A stretch of 64,000 nucleotides of DNA from Pseudoalteromonas sp. T1lg48 (GCF_002964785.1 NZ_PQCC01000022.1:32080-96079); one strand, 5' to 3'. Positions 53,899 through 63,954 are shown, numbered from the stretch's first letter. A program made the numbers and translations. Notes: generated by a model from the sequence alone, not told the origin.

Positions 53899-56800
53899 TG
53901 TAATGGGATCCTTGCTTTGATTTTGCAGCCTTTGTGACGCCCTGCGTTAATAATTAAATCGCCCTTAACCTGGTATAAGCGCTCGCGCATCCCCAGTAAG
54001 CCAAGATGCTTGCCGCTGCGAATACATTGCTCAATATCTTTTAGCTCGATGCCGACGCCATTATCGGCCACCGTCAGTACCAGGTGCTCTCGCACCCGCG
54101 TCACACTCACCTCTATGGTACTGGCGTTGGCGTGCTTCAAGGCATTATTCACCGCCTCTTGAATCACCCTGAAGGCCAGTTCACCGTGGCGGCTAATGCT
54201 TGACTCCAGATCTGGCTGTAAATACACACAGAGCCGTGTGTTGGTTCGCTTTTGTAGCTCTATAAAGTATCTGTCCAATGCCGCAAACAGCCCTAATTCA
54301 TCGAGCATGGGTGGTCGCAGAGACTGGGTTAAATCACGTGTTTGGCTGATAATTTTATCAAGCAAGGAAACGCTCCCCGCGACTTGAGCACACACGGCGG
54401 GGCTTTGCTGTTGCAAGTTAAGCATTTGCAGACCGAGTTTGCACGCCGTCAGGTTTTGCCCTATTTCATCGTGCAATTCCCGGGATATGTGCCGTCTTTC
54501 TTGCTCCTTTGCCTGCTGCTTTAACGCTTGTAAACGCAATAAATCCTGATTGCGCTGATGCAGCCTTTGGGTGCGCATTTTGTGCCACCACCACATGGCA
54601 ACAAGCGTCCCACAGACTAGGAATAAAACAAACCAGGGTGTTTGCCACCAGTGTGGGTTTACCTTCACAAGCAGGGGCTTGCTGTATTGCCATCGGCCGG
54701 TGAAATCTCGACTACGAACCTGGATTTGGTAACTCCCCGCAGACAAATGGTGCAGCAAGAATTGTTGGGTCGCACCAATGGCTTGCCAGGCCTCATGGGC
54801 ACTGAGTCGATACTCATATTCCTTCGTGCCTACGCCATAATCCAACAAGGCAAAATCGAGTTCGATGATGCTTCTTGGGCCCACCGACAAGGAACTATTG
54901 GTGGTGATCTTCAACGTCTTGTCTTCTTGCTTCACCTTCGCATTTAAAAGCAGCGCATGTTCAACGTCTGCAGGCATTTTTGTATGCTTGTTAATTCGTA
55001 TCACGCCCTCGAGTCCACCGAAGAAAAGCGCATTCTCGTTTTGAGCACTGGCATGGGCATTGAATTGGGGGGGGCCTACCAACTCATCGATGGGATAATT
55101 GACAACATCACTACGGCTTTGACTTAGCCTTGAAAGTCCCTTGGCGGTGGCTAGCCAAACACTGCCATCACTGTCTTCCTCAATGGCCAAAATAATGTTT
55201 GAGTTTAAGCCCTGCTCCTCGGTGACATTGTGCAGGCTGGTGCCTGAACTCGTATTCGTATTCGTTACCTCAAATACCCCACCACCTCGAGTTGCAAACA
55301 TGATGTTGCCATTACTCAACTTAGCGATTGATGTCACATTAAAATGTGATGCGCTGCCACTGAGCGAGTCTATGTGTTCACATTTTAAGGGTTTGATCTC
55401 ACACCGACTGAGGCCATTGGAGCGGGTACCTACCCAGAGATAGCGTCCATCCCTTTGTAACGTCGTGACATAGTCGCCACTGAGCCCCGAGTTTGGCACT
55501 TCACGCTCGCCAAAGCCTATCAAGAGCTTCGATTTTCCCGACCAAAGCATCAAACCTAAACCACCACTGCCAAACCAGACATCGCCTTTGTCGTCTATGT
55601 GTAAGGCGTTCACATAGCCAATCTCTGTCTGCCGATAGCGAGGAATTTTCAGCAACTGCTCGGTATTCAAGTCGATAGCCCATAACCCCACCGTGGTGCC
55701 CAAATAAAGCCTATTTCGCTCGGTATCAAAATCAACGGCCAGGATCCCGACTTTGGCTATTTCTGGGTAGTATTCTCGTAGACGCCGGAACTGAGCGGCG
55801 GATATCCCTTGAACGCTTCCTTTGTCAATTCTCATCAATGACTCATCGCCTTGGGTCACCATCAAGCCAGCACCAAAGCTACCAAATACAGCGTCTCCAT
55901 TGTCAACAATATCCACACTGGTGATATTGGTCAGGTCGCCCATCACATCCGTGCGCATTAGCCGTGCGTCGAGGTCGTTATAATTAATCCTTGAGCTATA
56001 TAGGCCCTTACTTAAAGTGGCTATAAACAGCTGGGATTCGTATAAGGCCAAACTATAAATGGGCACCGCGGGCGTCTGCAGACGGGAACCCAACTCGCTC
56101 GGATTAGCGGCGCTCAGTGAAGCCGTTTGAATATCATAGACGAAGACACCGTCATTGAGCGTGGAGACAAAGACTTTGCTCTCATCTAACACCAAGTCGG
56201 TCACGGTTCCGAGCTCTTGTCCTGGTTCAGACGAAAGAGTCACCGGTTCTAGTTGCTTACTGGGGTAGTGATAGCGATACAGGCCGGTACGCGTGGCAAA
56301 TAAGAACTGCTCTGATGACAACTGTCTGACCGCAAACACCCCATCACTGTTTTTATATGTGGTGTAACGACTCAACCAGATTTGTTCAAAGTTATCCTGC
56401 TCGGGGTTATAGACAGACACTCCCCCGCCTAGGGTCGCGACCCATACCCTTTGGCTATCATCGACAAATAACGAATAGCCGTAGTTAGCGGAAACACTCT
56501 GAGGGTCATTTGCTTTATGAAAATACCTCTTAAACGTACCACTTTGAATATCAAAGAGATTCAGACCATTTTGCGTGCTCACCCAGGCGCGGTCCTTGTC
56601 GACAAAGGCGACATCATAGACGGAGTCATTGGACAAAGAATTGGGCGAAGATGTTTGCCTAAAGTGCCGTACAGAACCCGTTTTTGGGTCAAAGATATTG
56701 AGCCCACCCGAGTTGGTGGCTATCCATATATTGTCGTACATATCAACGGCTAAGGAGCGTATATCATCGTCGGACAAGCCATCCTCAGAAGAAATATGCT

Positions 56801-57062
56801 GCAGGCGGCTACCATCATAGCGATACAGCCCTTCCCGAGAAGCCAACCACATCACTCCTTGGCTATCGAATTCAATATCGATTATTGAACCCAGATCAAT
56901 GCCGACATGATGAAAACTTAGACTCGCAAAAGCACTTTGAATACTCAGTGTAATGACAAAAAATGCAACAAACTTCAATATTTTTTCTACAAAAAAAACA
57001 ATCGAGAAACAATACCGCGCCCATAGATCCGGGGTCAAGAGGCTAAATTCGGTACATTTCAT
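53895..57062 (-). CDS. Sensor histidine kinase with two-component-regulator beta-propeller
   Basis: A very large sensor kinase. After a signal-type segment (KFVAFFVITLSIQSAFA, residues 30-46) come many propeller repeats (WLASREGLYRYDGS, WIATNSGGLNIFDPKTG, WVATLGGGVSVYNP) to about residue 720. A Y_Y_Y-type domain follows (YRLSAHEAWQ, LSAGSYQIQVRSRDFTGRW), then a transmembrane segment (WFVLFLVCGTLVAMWWW). The HisKA_3 domain has phospho-His864 in SRELHDEIGQNLTA, and the ATPase has VIQEAVNNALKHAN and DNGVGIE. It is probably periplasmic-sensing. The first 28 residues are unlike a signal peptide, so the true start may be downstream, for instance TTG at 56978. Confidence 0.88.
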   Translation of the reverse strand: MKCTEFSLLTPDLWARYCFSIVFFVEKILKFVAFFVITLSIQSAFASLSFHHVGIDLGSIIDIEFDSQGVMWLASREGLYRYDGSRLQHISSEDGLSDDDIRSLAVDMYDNIWIATNSGGLNIFDPKTGSVRHFRQTSSPNSLSNDSVYDVAFVDKDRAWVSTQNGLNLFDIQSGTFKRYFHKANDPQSVSANYGYSLFVDDSQRVWVATLGGGVSVYNPEQDNFEQIWLSRYTTYKNSDGVFAVRQLSSEQFLFATRTGLYRYHYPSKQLEPVTLSSEPGQELGTVTDLVLDESKVFVSTLNDGVFVYDIQTASLSAANPSELGSRLQTPAVPIYSLALYESQLFIATLSKGLYSSRINYNDLDARLMRTDVMGDLTNITSVDIVDNGDAVFGSFGAGLMVTQGDESLMRIDKGSVQGISAAQFRRLREYYPEIAKVGILAVDFDTERNRLYLGTTVGLWAIDLNTEQLLKIPRYRQTEIGYVNALHIDDKGDVWFGSGGLGLMLWSGKSKLLIGFGEREVPNSGLSGDYVTTLQRDGRYLWVGTRSNGLSRCEIKPLKCEHIDSLSGSASHFNVTSIAKLSNGNIMFATRGGGVFEVTNTNTSSGTSLHNVTEEQGLNSNIILAIEEDSDGSVWLATAKGLSRLSQSRSDVVNYPIDELVGPPQFNAHASAQNENALFFGGLEGVIRINKHTKMPADVEHALLLNAKVKQEDKTLKITTNSSLSVGPRSIIELDFALLDYGVGTKEYEYRLSAHEAWQAIGATQQFLLHHLSAGSYQIQVRSRDFTGRWQYSKPLLVKVNPHWWQTPWFVLFLVCGTLVAMWWWHKMRTQRLHQRNQDLLRLQALKQQAKEQERRHISRELHDEIGQNLTACKLGLQMLNLQQQSPAVCAQVAGSVSLLDKIISQTRDLTQSLRPPMLDELGLFAALDRYFIELQKRTNTRLCVYLQPDLESSISRHGELAFRVIQEAVNNALKHANASTIEVSVTRVREHLVLTVADNGVGIELKDIEQCIRSGKHLGLLGMRERLYQVKGDLIINAGRHKGCKIKARIPLQ

Positions 57063-57115
57063 ACTAGGGTTTCCCCTAATACCCTCCCGAAAACCAAGTT
57101 GTTATAACCCTAAAA

Positions 57116-57133
57116 GGTGAATGCTTATTCACC
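57116..57133. promoter_or_regulatory. 18-bp inverted repeat upstream of the subtilase
   Basis: GGTGAATGCTTATTCACC has perfect 7-bp arms around GCTT, 38 bp before the subtilase ATG. Its core TGAAT-N4-ATTCA also fits an ArgR box, but may equally be the site of the adjacent response regulator. Confidence 0.6.
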
Positions 57134-57171
57134 ACCAACAATAACAATCATCTAATCAACAGGATGGAAAA

Positions 57172-60100
57172 ATGAAACGTCATAACAAGGTTTTTGCTAA
57201 AACTGCTTTAGCTACCTTAACCGCAATGTATGTAGCGAGCCTTGGTGCTACGACCTTGCCTTCAGCGCCTAATTCGGCACTAAAAGTAGATAAAATCGAA
57301 TTTAACTCTCAAGCCATTGCAGCCCGTATGGAAGCGCAAAAGGCCAATATTGAAGAGCCATCACTGCTTCAGGGTAATGGTCGTAATGTGATGATTCGAC
57401 CACCCCAAAAATTTGTTGCCGGGCCTGATGATGCTCCTTCGCATACCTATTTAATTCGCCTTCGCGATACGCCGGCTGCCCTGCATAAAGAGCTGCAACA
57501 AGACGGTTCACAAACCGCCTTATTTGCTGACAATACGCTCGGCGCACGCCAGCAAAATCCACTGGCCAAGCCTGAGGTGGCGAACTACATTGACTCGTTG
57601 AAGCATAAACAAACAAGTTTCGTTTCAAGCGTTAAGCGCCAAACCGGTATCAATATCGCGGTCGAGCATAGTTTTCAAATTGCTATCAATGGTATTGCCT
57701 CACATTTAAGCACCGCCGATGCAGAGCGCCTTTCGAAGCTGCCAGAAGTAGCCAGCGTGCGCGCGGTACAAACCTATGATCTACTGACGGATACCAGCCA
57801 CGGACGCATTGGCACAAAAGAGGCATGGGCAAACACTCAGTATGGCTCCAGCACGGGCCTAAAGGGTGAAGGCATGCTCGTAGGTGTCGTTGATACGGGT
57901 ATTAATCCAGATCACCCTATGTTCCAAGCCACGGGTGATGACGGCTATACCGTAATGAACCCACTGGGCAGTGGCAACTACCTTCACGATTGTAAAATCG
58001 ACGGCTATGAAGACCTGTGTAATGACAAACTTATTGGTATTTGGTCACACCCAGATATTACCTCGGCCTACAGCGACCCAGAAGCGGGACCTTACGGTGA
58101 AACTCGTCCTGAAGTGGGCTTGGACTTCAATGGCCATGGCTCCCATACCGCAAGTACCGCCGCGGGTAACATCGTATATAACGTAAAACATAAACTGCCT
58201 GCACTGGCTGCTACCTCACAGGGCATTGAGACAGGTATTACGTTAGACCAAGTATCCGGTGTGGCTCCTCATGCCAACATTATTTCATACCAGGCCTGTT
58301 TACCCGGTCAGGTCGGTGCCTTGGATAAATACATCGGCTGTCCAACCGTACCCCTGGTTGCCGCAATTGAACAAGCAATCATTGATGGCGTAGACGTTAT
58401 TAACTACTCGATCTCCGGTGGTTGGGATCCCCACAACGACGACGTGGAGCTGGCCTTCTTAGCCGCTCATGAAGCGGGCATAAACGTGTCGGCCTCTGCC
58501 GGTAACGCGGGAACCTATCGCTCCGTGCAGCACGTCTCTCCTTGGGTACTCTCCGTAGGCTCAACACAAACGGGCCGTTCGTTTTCCATCGCCCAATCAT
58601 CTCGCGCTATTAACCTAGAGGGAGGCATTACCCCTCCTCGCAGCTGGCGTACGGATATCTACGGGACATTCTTAAGTGACATTACGGGCCCTGTGGTACT
58701 GGCCTCTGATTATGGCAACGAATTCTGTGAACAGCCCTTTGCCAACACCTTTACCAATGGTGAAATCGTGTTCTGCGCCCGCTCCGACAGCAATAGTGAA
58801 AATGGCTCCCTCGCCAACAAAGTAAAGCATGCTAAAGACGCAGGTGCTGCGGCTGTAGTTGTTTACAATACCGAGTCATCAAACACCAACATGCACTATA
58901 CCTTGGAAACTGACATTCCACTTGGCATGACACCTCTAAGCAACGCTAACGAATTTGTCGCTTGGTTGAGTGAAGGTGCTGATCACCGCTTAACGATCCC
59001 TAAATCAAATAACACCATTAAGCATAGAGAAAACATGGTCGATGCCATGTCTATGTTCAGCTCAATCGGTCATGCAGCTGTGCCTCAGTACCGTGAAGCA
59101 ACGGCACCTGGTATTGCCGCTCCGGGTTCGGATATCCTTGCCGCAGACACAACAGATCAACCCTTCACCTATGGTGCTCAGGTTGCGATTGGCTCAATTG
59201 GGCCGGCAGATTACGGTGTTAAAAGTGGTACTTCCATGGCCAGCCCGCATATTGCCGGTGCTATGACACTCGTGCGTCAAGCACATCCCGAGTGGTCCCC
59301 ATCCGAGGTGATGTCTGCCATTCAGCTCACTGCCAATGATGATGTAAAAAATGCGTTGGGCCGCTATGACAACATTCACCCTTGGTTCCATGGCTCGGGT
59401 ATTGCCCAAGTTGATAAAGCAATCAATGCGGGCCTTATCATGCATGTACCGGTTGAGCACTATCAGCTTACTAACCCATATGGCGGTGGCAACTTAGGTG
59501 CATTAAACACCCCTAATATGGTGGACGAACGCTGTTTCTATCGCTGTAACTGGATCCGAGAAGTTACGGCAACGGTCGATGGCACTTGGGATGTGAGCAC
59601 GATTACCGATGAATACAGTGTCCATGTCGATGTTGAACCTAAGCAATTTACCCTGAAAAAAGGTGAGACGCAGCGCTTGTCGATCACGGGCAGCTGGCAA
59701 AATGCTCAAAGTATTACCGACAGTGCCCGCGGTGCCACGGTATTTGGCAAGGTACAGTTAATTGCTCAAGACCCTGCCGTGCCTGTGTCGCAAATGAATG
59801 TGGAAATGTCTCTGGACAGTGGCAAGCTGCCTGAGATCGTTGAATTTACTTCACACACGGATGCACCCACCTTCCGCTTGGATAACCAGCCACTTGGTAA
59901 AGCCACGGCACCACAGGTGACTGTGTATGAGCCGGTGCAAGCGAATATCGAAGAGCTATTGCTTAAAGAGCTGCCAAATGGCAATGGCTCTGAAATGTTC
60001 CCAGTTAAACAAGATACGTCGAGTGAAACGCTTCACGTTTCTTGGGTGGATGTACCTGAAGATGCGGTTCGCTTTATCGCCGAACATGTCAGCTCTGGTC

Positions 60101-62772
60101 CGGCAACGGTTGAAGACGAGCTTAACGCAGACAAAGGTAATATCAGTATTTACGTGGGTATCGACGCTAACGGCGACAACCAGGTTCAATACGACGATGA
60201 AGTTATCTGTAGGTCTACGGTTAAAAACGCCGAAGTGACCGAGTTCTGTAATATTCCTTATCCAGACGCCGGCAAATACTGGGTAGTTTGGGAAGAAAAC
60301 AACCAGAACAAGTGGTATTGGCGCGGCAAAGAAGATGCCTGGTTCCCGCACAAGGTAGCGACGGCCGTGGTGCTTGGTAACAAGGCTGAGAATGCCGAGG
60401 GCTCGGTCAGTGCCGTGACAGATTCTGAAGTACTGTCTGATATCACCGTTAAATTTAACAACTTTGAGCAGCAAACGGGTGAGCGTCACTACGGTGCCAT
60501 TGAGCTGGGCTCGGACAGCCAAAACCCGGATAACCTTGGTTTAGTATCGATCAACGTTAATCGCGGTGATGATGTGGTCAGCTTCCATAGCGATAAAGCG
60601 CGGGCTATTGCCGGTGATAAAATCGCCTTCGAACTGGATGTGCTGCCGAATGTTTCTGGCGGTGACCGCACCTTCAACATCAGTGCTGAGTTACCAGAAG
60701 GCTTGACCTTGGATGATGTGTATCTATCAAACAATGGCTTCATCACAGGCGAAGTAGCAATTGAGGGCAATAGCTTTGTGGTCTCTGGCGTGCAAAACAA
60801 CAGCCAAGGCCGCAAGTCCATGTACCATATCACCGACTCCATTACCGATCAGTCATGTAAGACGCCGGTAGGAAACGGTGGCTATATCGACCTGCTCTCT
60901 TACGGTATTCAACCTGAGCCCAGCGCCCCGGTTATTCCATTGGACGGCGCATGGCAAATCCCCTTCTCGACACTCTTTACCGATAAAGAAAAAGACGAGC
61001 AATTTGCGCTGTTCCACAACTATGAGTTTGGTAATGCGTCAGATAGCCTCTACATTCACCCAACCGGTGCAATTGACTTTGATGGCGCAGTCACATTGAG
61101 CTACCGCTTTGCCGCTGACAACTTTAACAGTCCGGCGCAACTGATGGGGGCATTCTGGTATAACCGCTTCCACCCTGTGATGGCTAAAGAAATGGCGTGG
61201 GGCGCACCTTACCAAGTGAACGATGCTGAGGGTAACGCCCTGCCCGAAAGTGAGGTTGCGGGTATTACGGTTACTCGACTTGTCGACCCAGGAACCGGCT
61301 CAGGTACGCACGTAGTCGTTGAGTGGGACAACCTGCAACATATGCAAGGTAAAAATGGCTGTGATTACTTCAGTTGCGGTCTTGATTTTGAGTATGAACC
61401 ACTCGAAGGCAATGATATGCGAGTGGATGCCCAGGCAATTATTGCCCGTGGCTACGACCACTCCCCTGGTGCCTATGAAGTTATTTACGCCTATGACAAC
61501 CTGCACTTTGAAGATTGGAACGGTAACGGCACGGGTATCCAAGCCGGTCTCGGTGTGATGGAATTTGCTTCTGCCGGTATTCGTGGCTTCCGTGGGCCAA
61601 TGGACCAACGCTCGCCATTCTACGGTTGGACAAACCAGAGTATCGTTCCTTGGGATGACAACTATGGCTTACTTGATGAGTATCTCAAGGATGACATGGT
61701 GGTGTGCCTTGATTACGATGGCCCGGAAGTGACCGCGTTCAAAGTACACATAGTTGCCAGCTCAAATGCCCATTCTATTGGTCAAGACTTTGATGTAACA
61801 GTGAATGCTGACATCGAAGGTGAACCTATGATGGCAATGAGCAAAACGATTAGTTTCCCATCGAATATCACTTTGTTCTCTATCGACGATGTAACGACGA
61901 TGGAAGAGCAAACGGTGAGCGGTATTCGTGTCGACTATATGGATAACGACAATGTGTCTAACACCATCTCCGTTAGCGGTGAAGGCTTCACGGCCACAGT
62001 AAATGGCCACCAAAGCGGTTCAACCATAGATATTACACCGGATCCGGACTTCAGTGGTGAAACGCAAGTAACGGTGAAAGTGAGCGATAACAACTACCCA
62101 ACGGATGCTATGAGCACCACATTTATGCTCAATGTCGAGGCCGTCAATGACGCGCCGACGGCACAGGCAAGTGCAAACAGCACGCAAGTTGTTGAAGGCT
62201 CAAGCATCACCTTGTCCGCTGGTGCAGCCGATGTGGATGGTGATGAATTGTCTTACCTGTGGGAAGGTCCTGGCTCGATTGCAGATAGCGCTGCAGCCAC
62301 TACCTCGGTAAGTGATTTAAGCGTAGGCACTCATACCTTCACTGTCACCGTTTCCGATGGCACAGAAGAAGTAACCTCAAGCGTCACTGTGACGGTAACC
62401 GAGCAAATTGAGGCAGTCAATCACGCCCCGACGGCAGAGGCGAGTGTAAACAGCGCTCAAGTTGTTGAAGGCTCAAGTATCACCTTGTCCGCTGGCGCAG
62501 CAGATGTGGACGGTGATGAATTGTCTTACCTGTGGGAAGGTCCTGGCTCAATTGCAGACCAAACTGCAGCCACTACGTCGGTAAGTGGTTTGAGCGTTGG
62601 TACTCATACCTTCACTGTTACCGTTTCCGATGGCACAGAAGAAGTAACCTCAAGCGTCAATGTGACGGTAACCGAGCAAAGTACGGTTGCAGAGAAAAAG
62701 AGTTCAAGTGGTTCATTTGCCTGGCTCATGCTACTGCTTCCTTTTGCTTGGCTGCGCCGTCAAAAGGCCTAA
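57172..62772 (+). CDS. Secreted S8 subtilase with PA domain, PKD-like repeats and GlyGly-CTERM-like tail
   Basis: Serine protease of 1866 residues. Signal peptide 1-30, then an I9-type inhibitor propeptide (HTYLIRLRDTP to about residue 205). The S8 domain has Asp241 (VGVVDTGIN), His322 (NGHGSHTAS), oxyanion Asn445 (SASAGNAG) and Ser688 (KSGTSMASPHIAGA). A PA-type domain is inserted at about 500-620 (AGAAAVVVYNTESS). Large beta-rich regions follow, then a cadherin-like stretch and two near-identical PKD-like repeats (residues about 1658-1839). The C-terminus SSSGSFAWLMLLLPFAWLRR fits a GlyGly-CTERM sorting signal for rhombosortase. It is divergent from a kinase/regulator pair. Likely cell-surface or released protein degradation. 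Confidence 0.93.
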   Translation: MKRHNKVFAKTALATLTAMYVASLGATTLPSAPNSALKVDKIEFNSQAIAARMEAQKANIEEPSLLQGNGRNVMIRPPQKFVAGPDDAPSHTYLIRLRDTPAALHKELQQDGSQTALFADNTLGARQQNPLAKPEVANYIDSLKHKQTSFVSSVKRQTGINIAVEHSFQIAINGIASHLSTADAERLSKLPEVASVRAVQTYDLLTDTSHGRIGTKEAWANTQYGSSTGLKGEGMLVGVVDTGINPDHPMFQATGDDGYTVMNPLGSGNYLHDCKIDGYEDLCNDKLIGIWSHPDITSAYSDPEAGPYGETRPEVGLDFNGHGSHTASTAAGNIVYNVKHKLPALAATSQGIETGITLDQVSGVAPHANIISYQACLPGQVGALDKYIGCPTVPLVAAIEQAIIDGVDVINYSISGGWDPHNDDVELAFLAAHEAGINVSASAGNAGTYRSVQHVSPWVLSVGSTQTGRSFSIAQSSRAINLEGGITPPRSWRTDIYGTFLSDITGPVVLASDYGNEFCEQPFANTFTNGEIVFCARSDSNSENGSLANKVKHAKDAGAAAVVVYNTESSNTNMHYTLETDIPLGMTPLSNANEFVAWLSEGADHRLTIPKSNNTIKHRENMVDAMSMFSSIGHAAVPQYREATAPGIAAPGSDILAADTTDQPFTYGAQVAIGSIGPADYGVKSGTSMASPHIAGAMTLVRQAHPEWSPSEVMSAIQLTANDDVKNALGRYDNIHPWFHGSGIAQVDKAINAGLIMHVPVEHYQLTNPYGGGNLGALNTPNMVDERCFYRCNWIREVTATVDGTWDVSTITDEYSVHVDVEPKQFTLKKGETQRLSITGSWQNAQSITDSARGATVFGKVQLIAQDPAVPVSQMNVEMSLDSGKLPEIVEFTSHTDAPTFRLDNQPLGKATAPQVTVYEPVQANIEELLLKELPNGNGSEMFPVKQDTSSETLHVSWVDVPEDAVRFIAEHVSSGPATVEDELNADKGNISIYVGIDANGDNQVQYDDEVICRSTVKNAEVTEFCNIPYPDAGKYWVVWEENNQNKWYWRGKEDAWFPHKVATAVVLGNKAENAEGSVSAVTDSEVLSDITVKFNNFEQQTGERHYGAIELGSDSQNPDNLGLVSINVNRGDDVVSFHSDKARAIAGDKIAFELDVLPNVSGGDRTFNISAELPEGLTLDDVYLSNNGFITGEVAIEGNSFVVSGVQNNSQGRKSMYHITDSITDQSCKTPVGNGGYIDLLSYGIQPEPSAPVIPLDGAWQIPFSTLFTDKEKDEQFALFHNYEFGNASDSLYIHPTGAIDFDGAVTLSYRFAADNFNSPAQLMGAFWYNRFHPVMAKEMAWGAPYQVNDAEGNALPESEVAGITVTRLVDPGTGSGTHVVVEWDNLQHMQGKNGCDYFSCGLDFEYEPLEGNDMRVDAQAIIARGYDHSPGAYEVIYAYDNLHFEDWNGNGTGIQAGLGVMEFASAGIRGFRGPMDQRSPFYGWTNQSIVPWDDNYGLLDEYLKDDMVVCLDYDGPEVTAFKVHIVASSNAHSIGQDFDVTVNADIEGEPMMAMSKTISFPSNITLFSIDDVTTMEEQTVSGIRVDYMDNDNVSNTISVSGEGFTATVNGHQSGSTIDITPDPDFSGETQVTVKVSDNNYPTDAMSTTFMLNVEAVNDAPTAQASANSTQVVEGSSITLSAGAADVDGDELSYLWEGPGSIADSAAATTSVSDLSVGTHTFTVTVSDGTEEVTSSVTVTVTEQIEAVNHAPTAEASVNSAQVVEGSSITLSAGAADVDGDELSYLWEGPGSIADQTAATTSVSGLSVGTHTFTVTVSDGTEEVTSSVNVTVTEQSTVAEKKSSSGSFAWLMLLLPFAWLRRQKA
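62143..62688 (+). repeat. Two tandem 273-bp repeats in the subtilase gene
   Basis: Copies at 62143-62415 and 62416-62688 encode 91-residue PKD-like domains that differ at only a few residues (VVEGSSITLSAGAADVDGDE is identical in both). High DNA identity, including silent sites, shows recent duplication or conversion. Confidence 0.92.
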
Positions 62773-62806
62773 CATCATAAGCCCGACACTAAGTTAGTGT
62801 TAACCC

Positions 62807-62836
62807 ATGCCGCTCAATCCTGAGCGGCATTTTTGT
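62807..62836 (+). terminator. Terminator after the subtilase gene
   Basis: Stem ATGCCGCTCA / TGAGCGGCAT with an ATCC loop and a T5 run, 35 bp past the stop. Confidence 0.9.
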
Positions 62837-62884
62837 ATTTATGGCACCGCTTTGTTGTCCAATTGGCGGTTGTGGCCCCTGAGG

Positions 62885-62896
62885 TTTAACGTTAAA
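62885..62896. promoter_or_regulatory. 12-bp perfect palindrome upstream of gloA
   Basis: TTTAACGTTAAA lies about 87 bp before the gloA start. Regulator unknown; could be chance in AT-rich promoter DNA. Confidence 0.35.
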
Positions 62897-62982
62897 GTAG
62901 CCGGTTATTATGCTGTGTGCTATCGGGAGCTTTGCTGATAAGCCCATGGCGTCTTTTCATATATGCAATGTAAGGTGGCATC

Positions 62983-63381
62983 ATGCGCTTATTACACACC
63001 ATGTTACGCGTGGGCAATTTAGAACGTTCAATTGAGTTTTACACGCAAGTTTTAGGGATGAAGGAGCTGCGCCGAGCAGACAATGAAGAATATCGCTATA
63101 CCCTGGCCTTTGTTGGCTATGGTGAGGAGAAAGACCATACCGTGCTTGAGCTGACATACAACTGGGATCAGGATAGCTACGAACTGGGCACGGCCTATGG
63201 CCATATCGCTATCGAGTATGATGATATTTACAAGGCGTGTGACGATATTCGCGCCGCAGGTGGGGTCATTAGTCGTGAGCCGGGTCCGGTAAAGGGGGGC
63301 ACCACGGAAATCGCTTTTGTGAAAGACCCCGATGGTTATGCCATCGAACTTATTCAGAAAAAAGAATACACCAGCTTCTAA
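62983..63381 (+). CDS. gloA: Lactoylglutathione lyase (glyoxalase I)
   Basis: Metal-dependent enzyme that turns the methylglyoxal-glutathione adduct into S-lactoylglutathione. The 132-residue protein has [22 protein letters not shown] at the N-terminus with metal ligand His5, LELTYNWD with a ligand Glu, [10 protein letters not shown] and [12 protein letters not shown]. It has the length and motifs of the Ni/Co-type bacterial enzyme. A terminator follows. Confidence 0.95.
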   Translation: MRLLHTMLRVGNLERSIEFYTQVLGMKELRRADNEEYRYTLAFVGYGEEKDHTVLELTYNWDQDSYELGTAYGHIAIEYDDIYKACDDIRAAGGVISREPGPVKGGTTEIAFVKDPDGYAIELIQKKEYTSF

Positions 63382-63384
63382 TCT

Positions 63385-63426
63385 AAAAAACGGCGGTTAC
63401 CTAACCAGGTTGCACCGCCGTTTTTA
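63385..63426 (+). terminator. Terminator after gloA
   Basis: Stem AAAAACGGCGGT / ACCGCCGTTTTT with a loop of about 16 nt that can form a small inner stem (AACCT/AGGTT), then a T run. Confidence 0.87.
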
Positions 63427-63608
63427 ACAGCCAGTTATTTAACAAGGAGAGCAAGGTCTGATCCTCGATGGGTATGGCTAAGGGCGATACATAATTGAGG
63501 GCTTGACGCATGACGTGAGAATTAAGTTAGGTTGGTCGGCAAAGACCGAAAGTCCACCAGATATGGCTTTTAGATAGATATTAAAATTTGATAAGAATAG
63601 GAAAAGAG

Positions 63609-63684
63609 TGGCGTCCCCTAGGGGATTCGAACCCCTGTTACCGCCGTGAAAGGGCGGTGTCCTAGGCCTCTAGACGAAGGGGAC
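63609..63684 (-). tRNA. tRNA-Glu (anticodon TTC), copy 1
   Basis: A 76-nt cloverleaf on the minus strand. The acceptor stem GTCCCCT pairs with AGGGGAC, the anticodon loop is CTTTCAC with anticodon TTC between CCGCC and GGCGG, and the T loop is GTTCGAATC. The CCA end is encoded (TGG at 63609-63611 on the plus strand). Confidence 0.97.
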
Positions 63685-63826
63685 AAAAATTTGCATTTCG
63701 AAGCATTGCTTCGATGAATTTTTGTAAGTGCGACTGCCGAGCCAAGGAGGCTGAGCGGCCTAATTACAAAAACACATGCTTTTGTCACTAGGACTGGTTA
63801 TTTAGACTCTTACCATACGAGTTAAG
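63685..63826. other. Spacer between tRNA-Glu copies 1 and 2
   Basis: The spacer has an inverted repeat (about 63686-63725, AAAAATT...CGAAGCA / TGCTTCG...AATTTTT) that could form a hairpin in the tRNA precursor. Its last 44 bp are repeated between copies 2 and 3. Confidence 0.6.
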
Positions 63827-63902
63827 TGGCGTCCCCTAGGGGATTCGAACCCCTGTTACCGCCGTGAAAGGGCGGTGTCCTAGGCCTCTAGACGAAGGGG
63901 AC
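63827..63902 (-). tRNA. tRNA-Glu (anticodon TTC), copy 2
   Basis: Identical in sequence to copy 1, 76 nt with encoded CCA. Same strand. Confidence 0.97.
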
Positions 63903-63954
63903 ACAAAGTGTGTCACTAGGACTGGTTATTTAAACTCTTACCATACGAGTTAAG

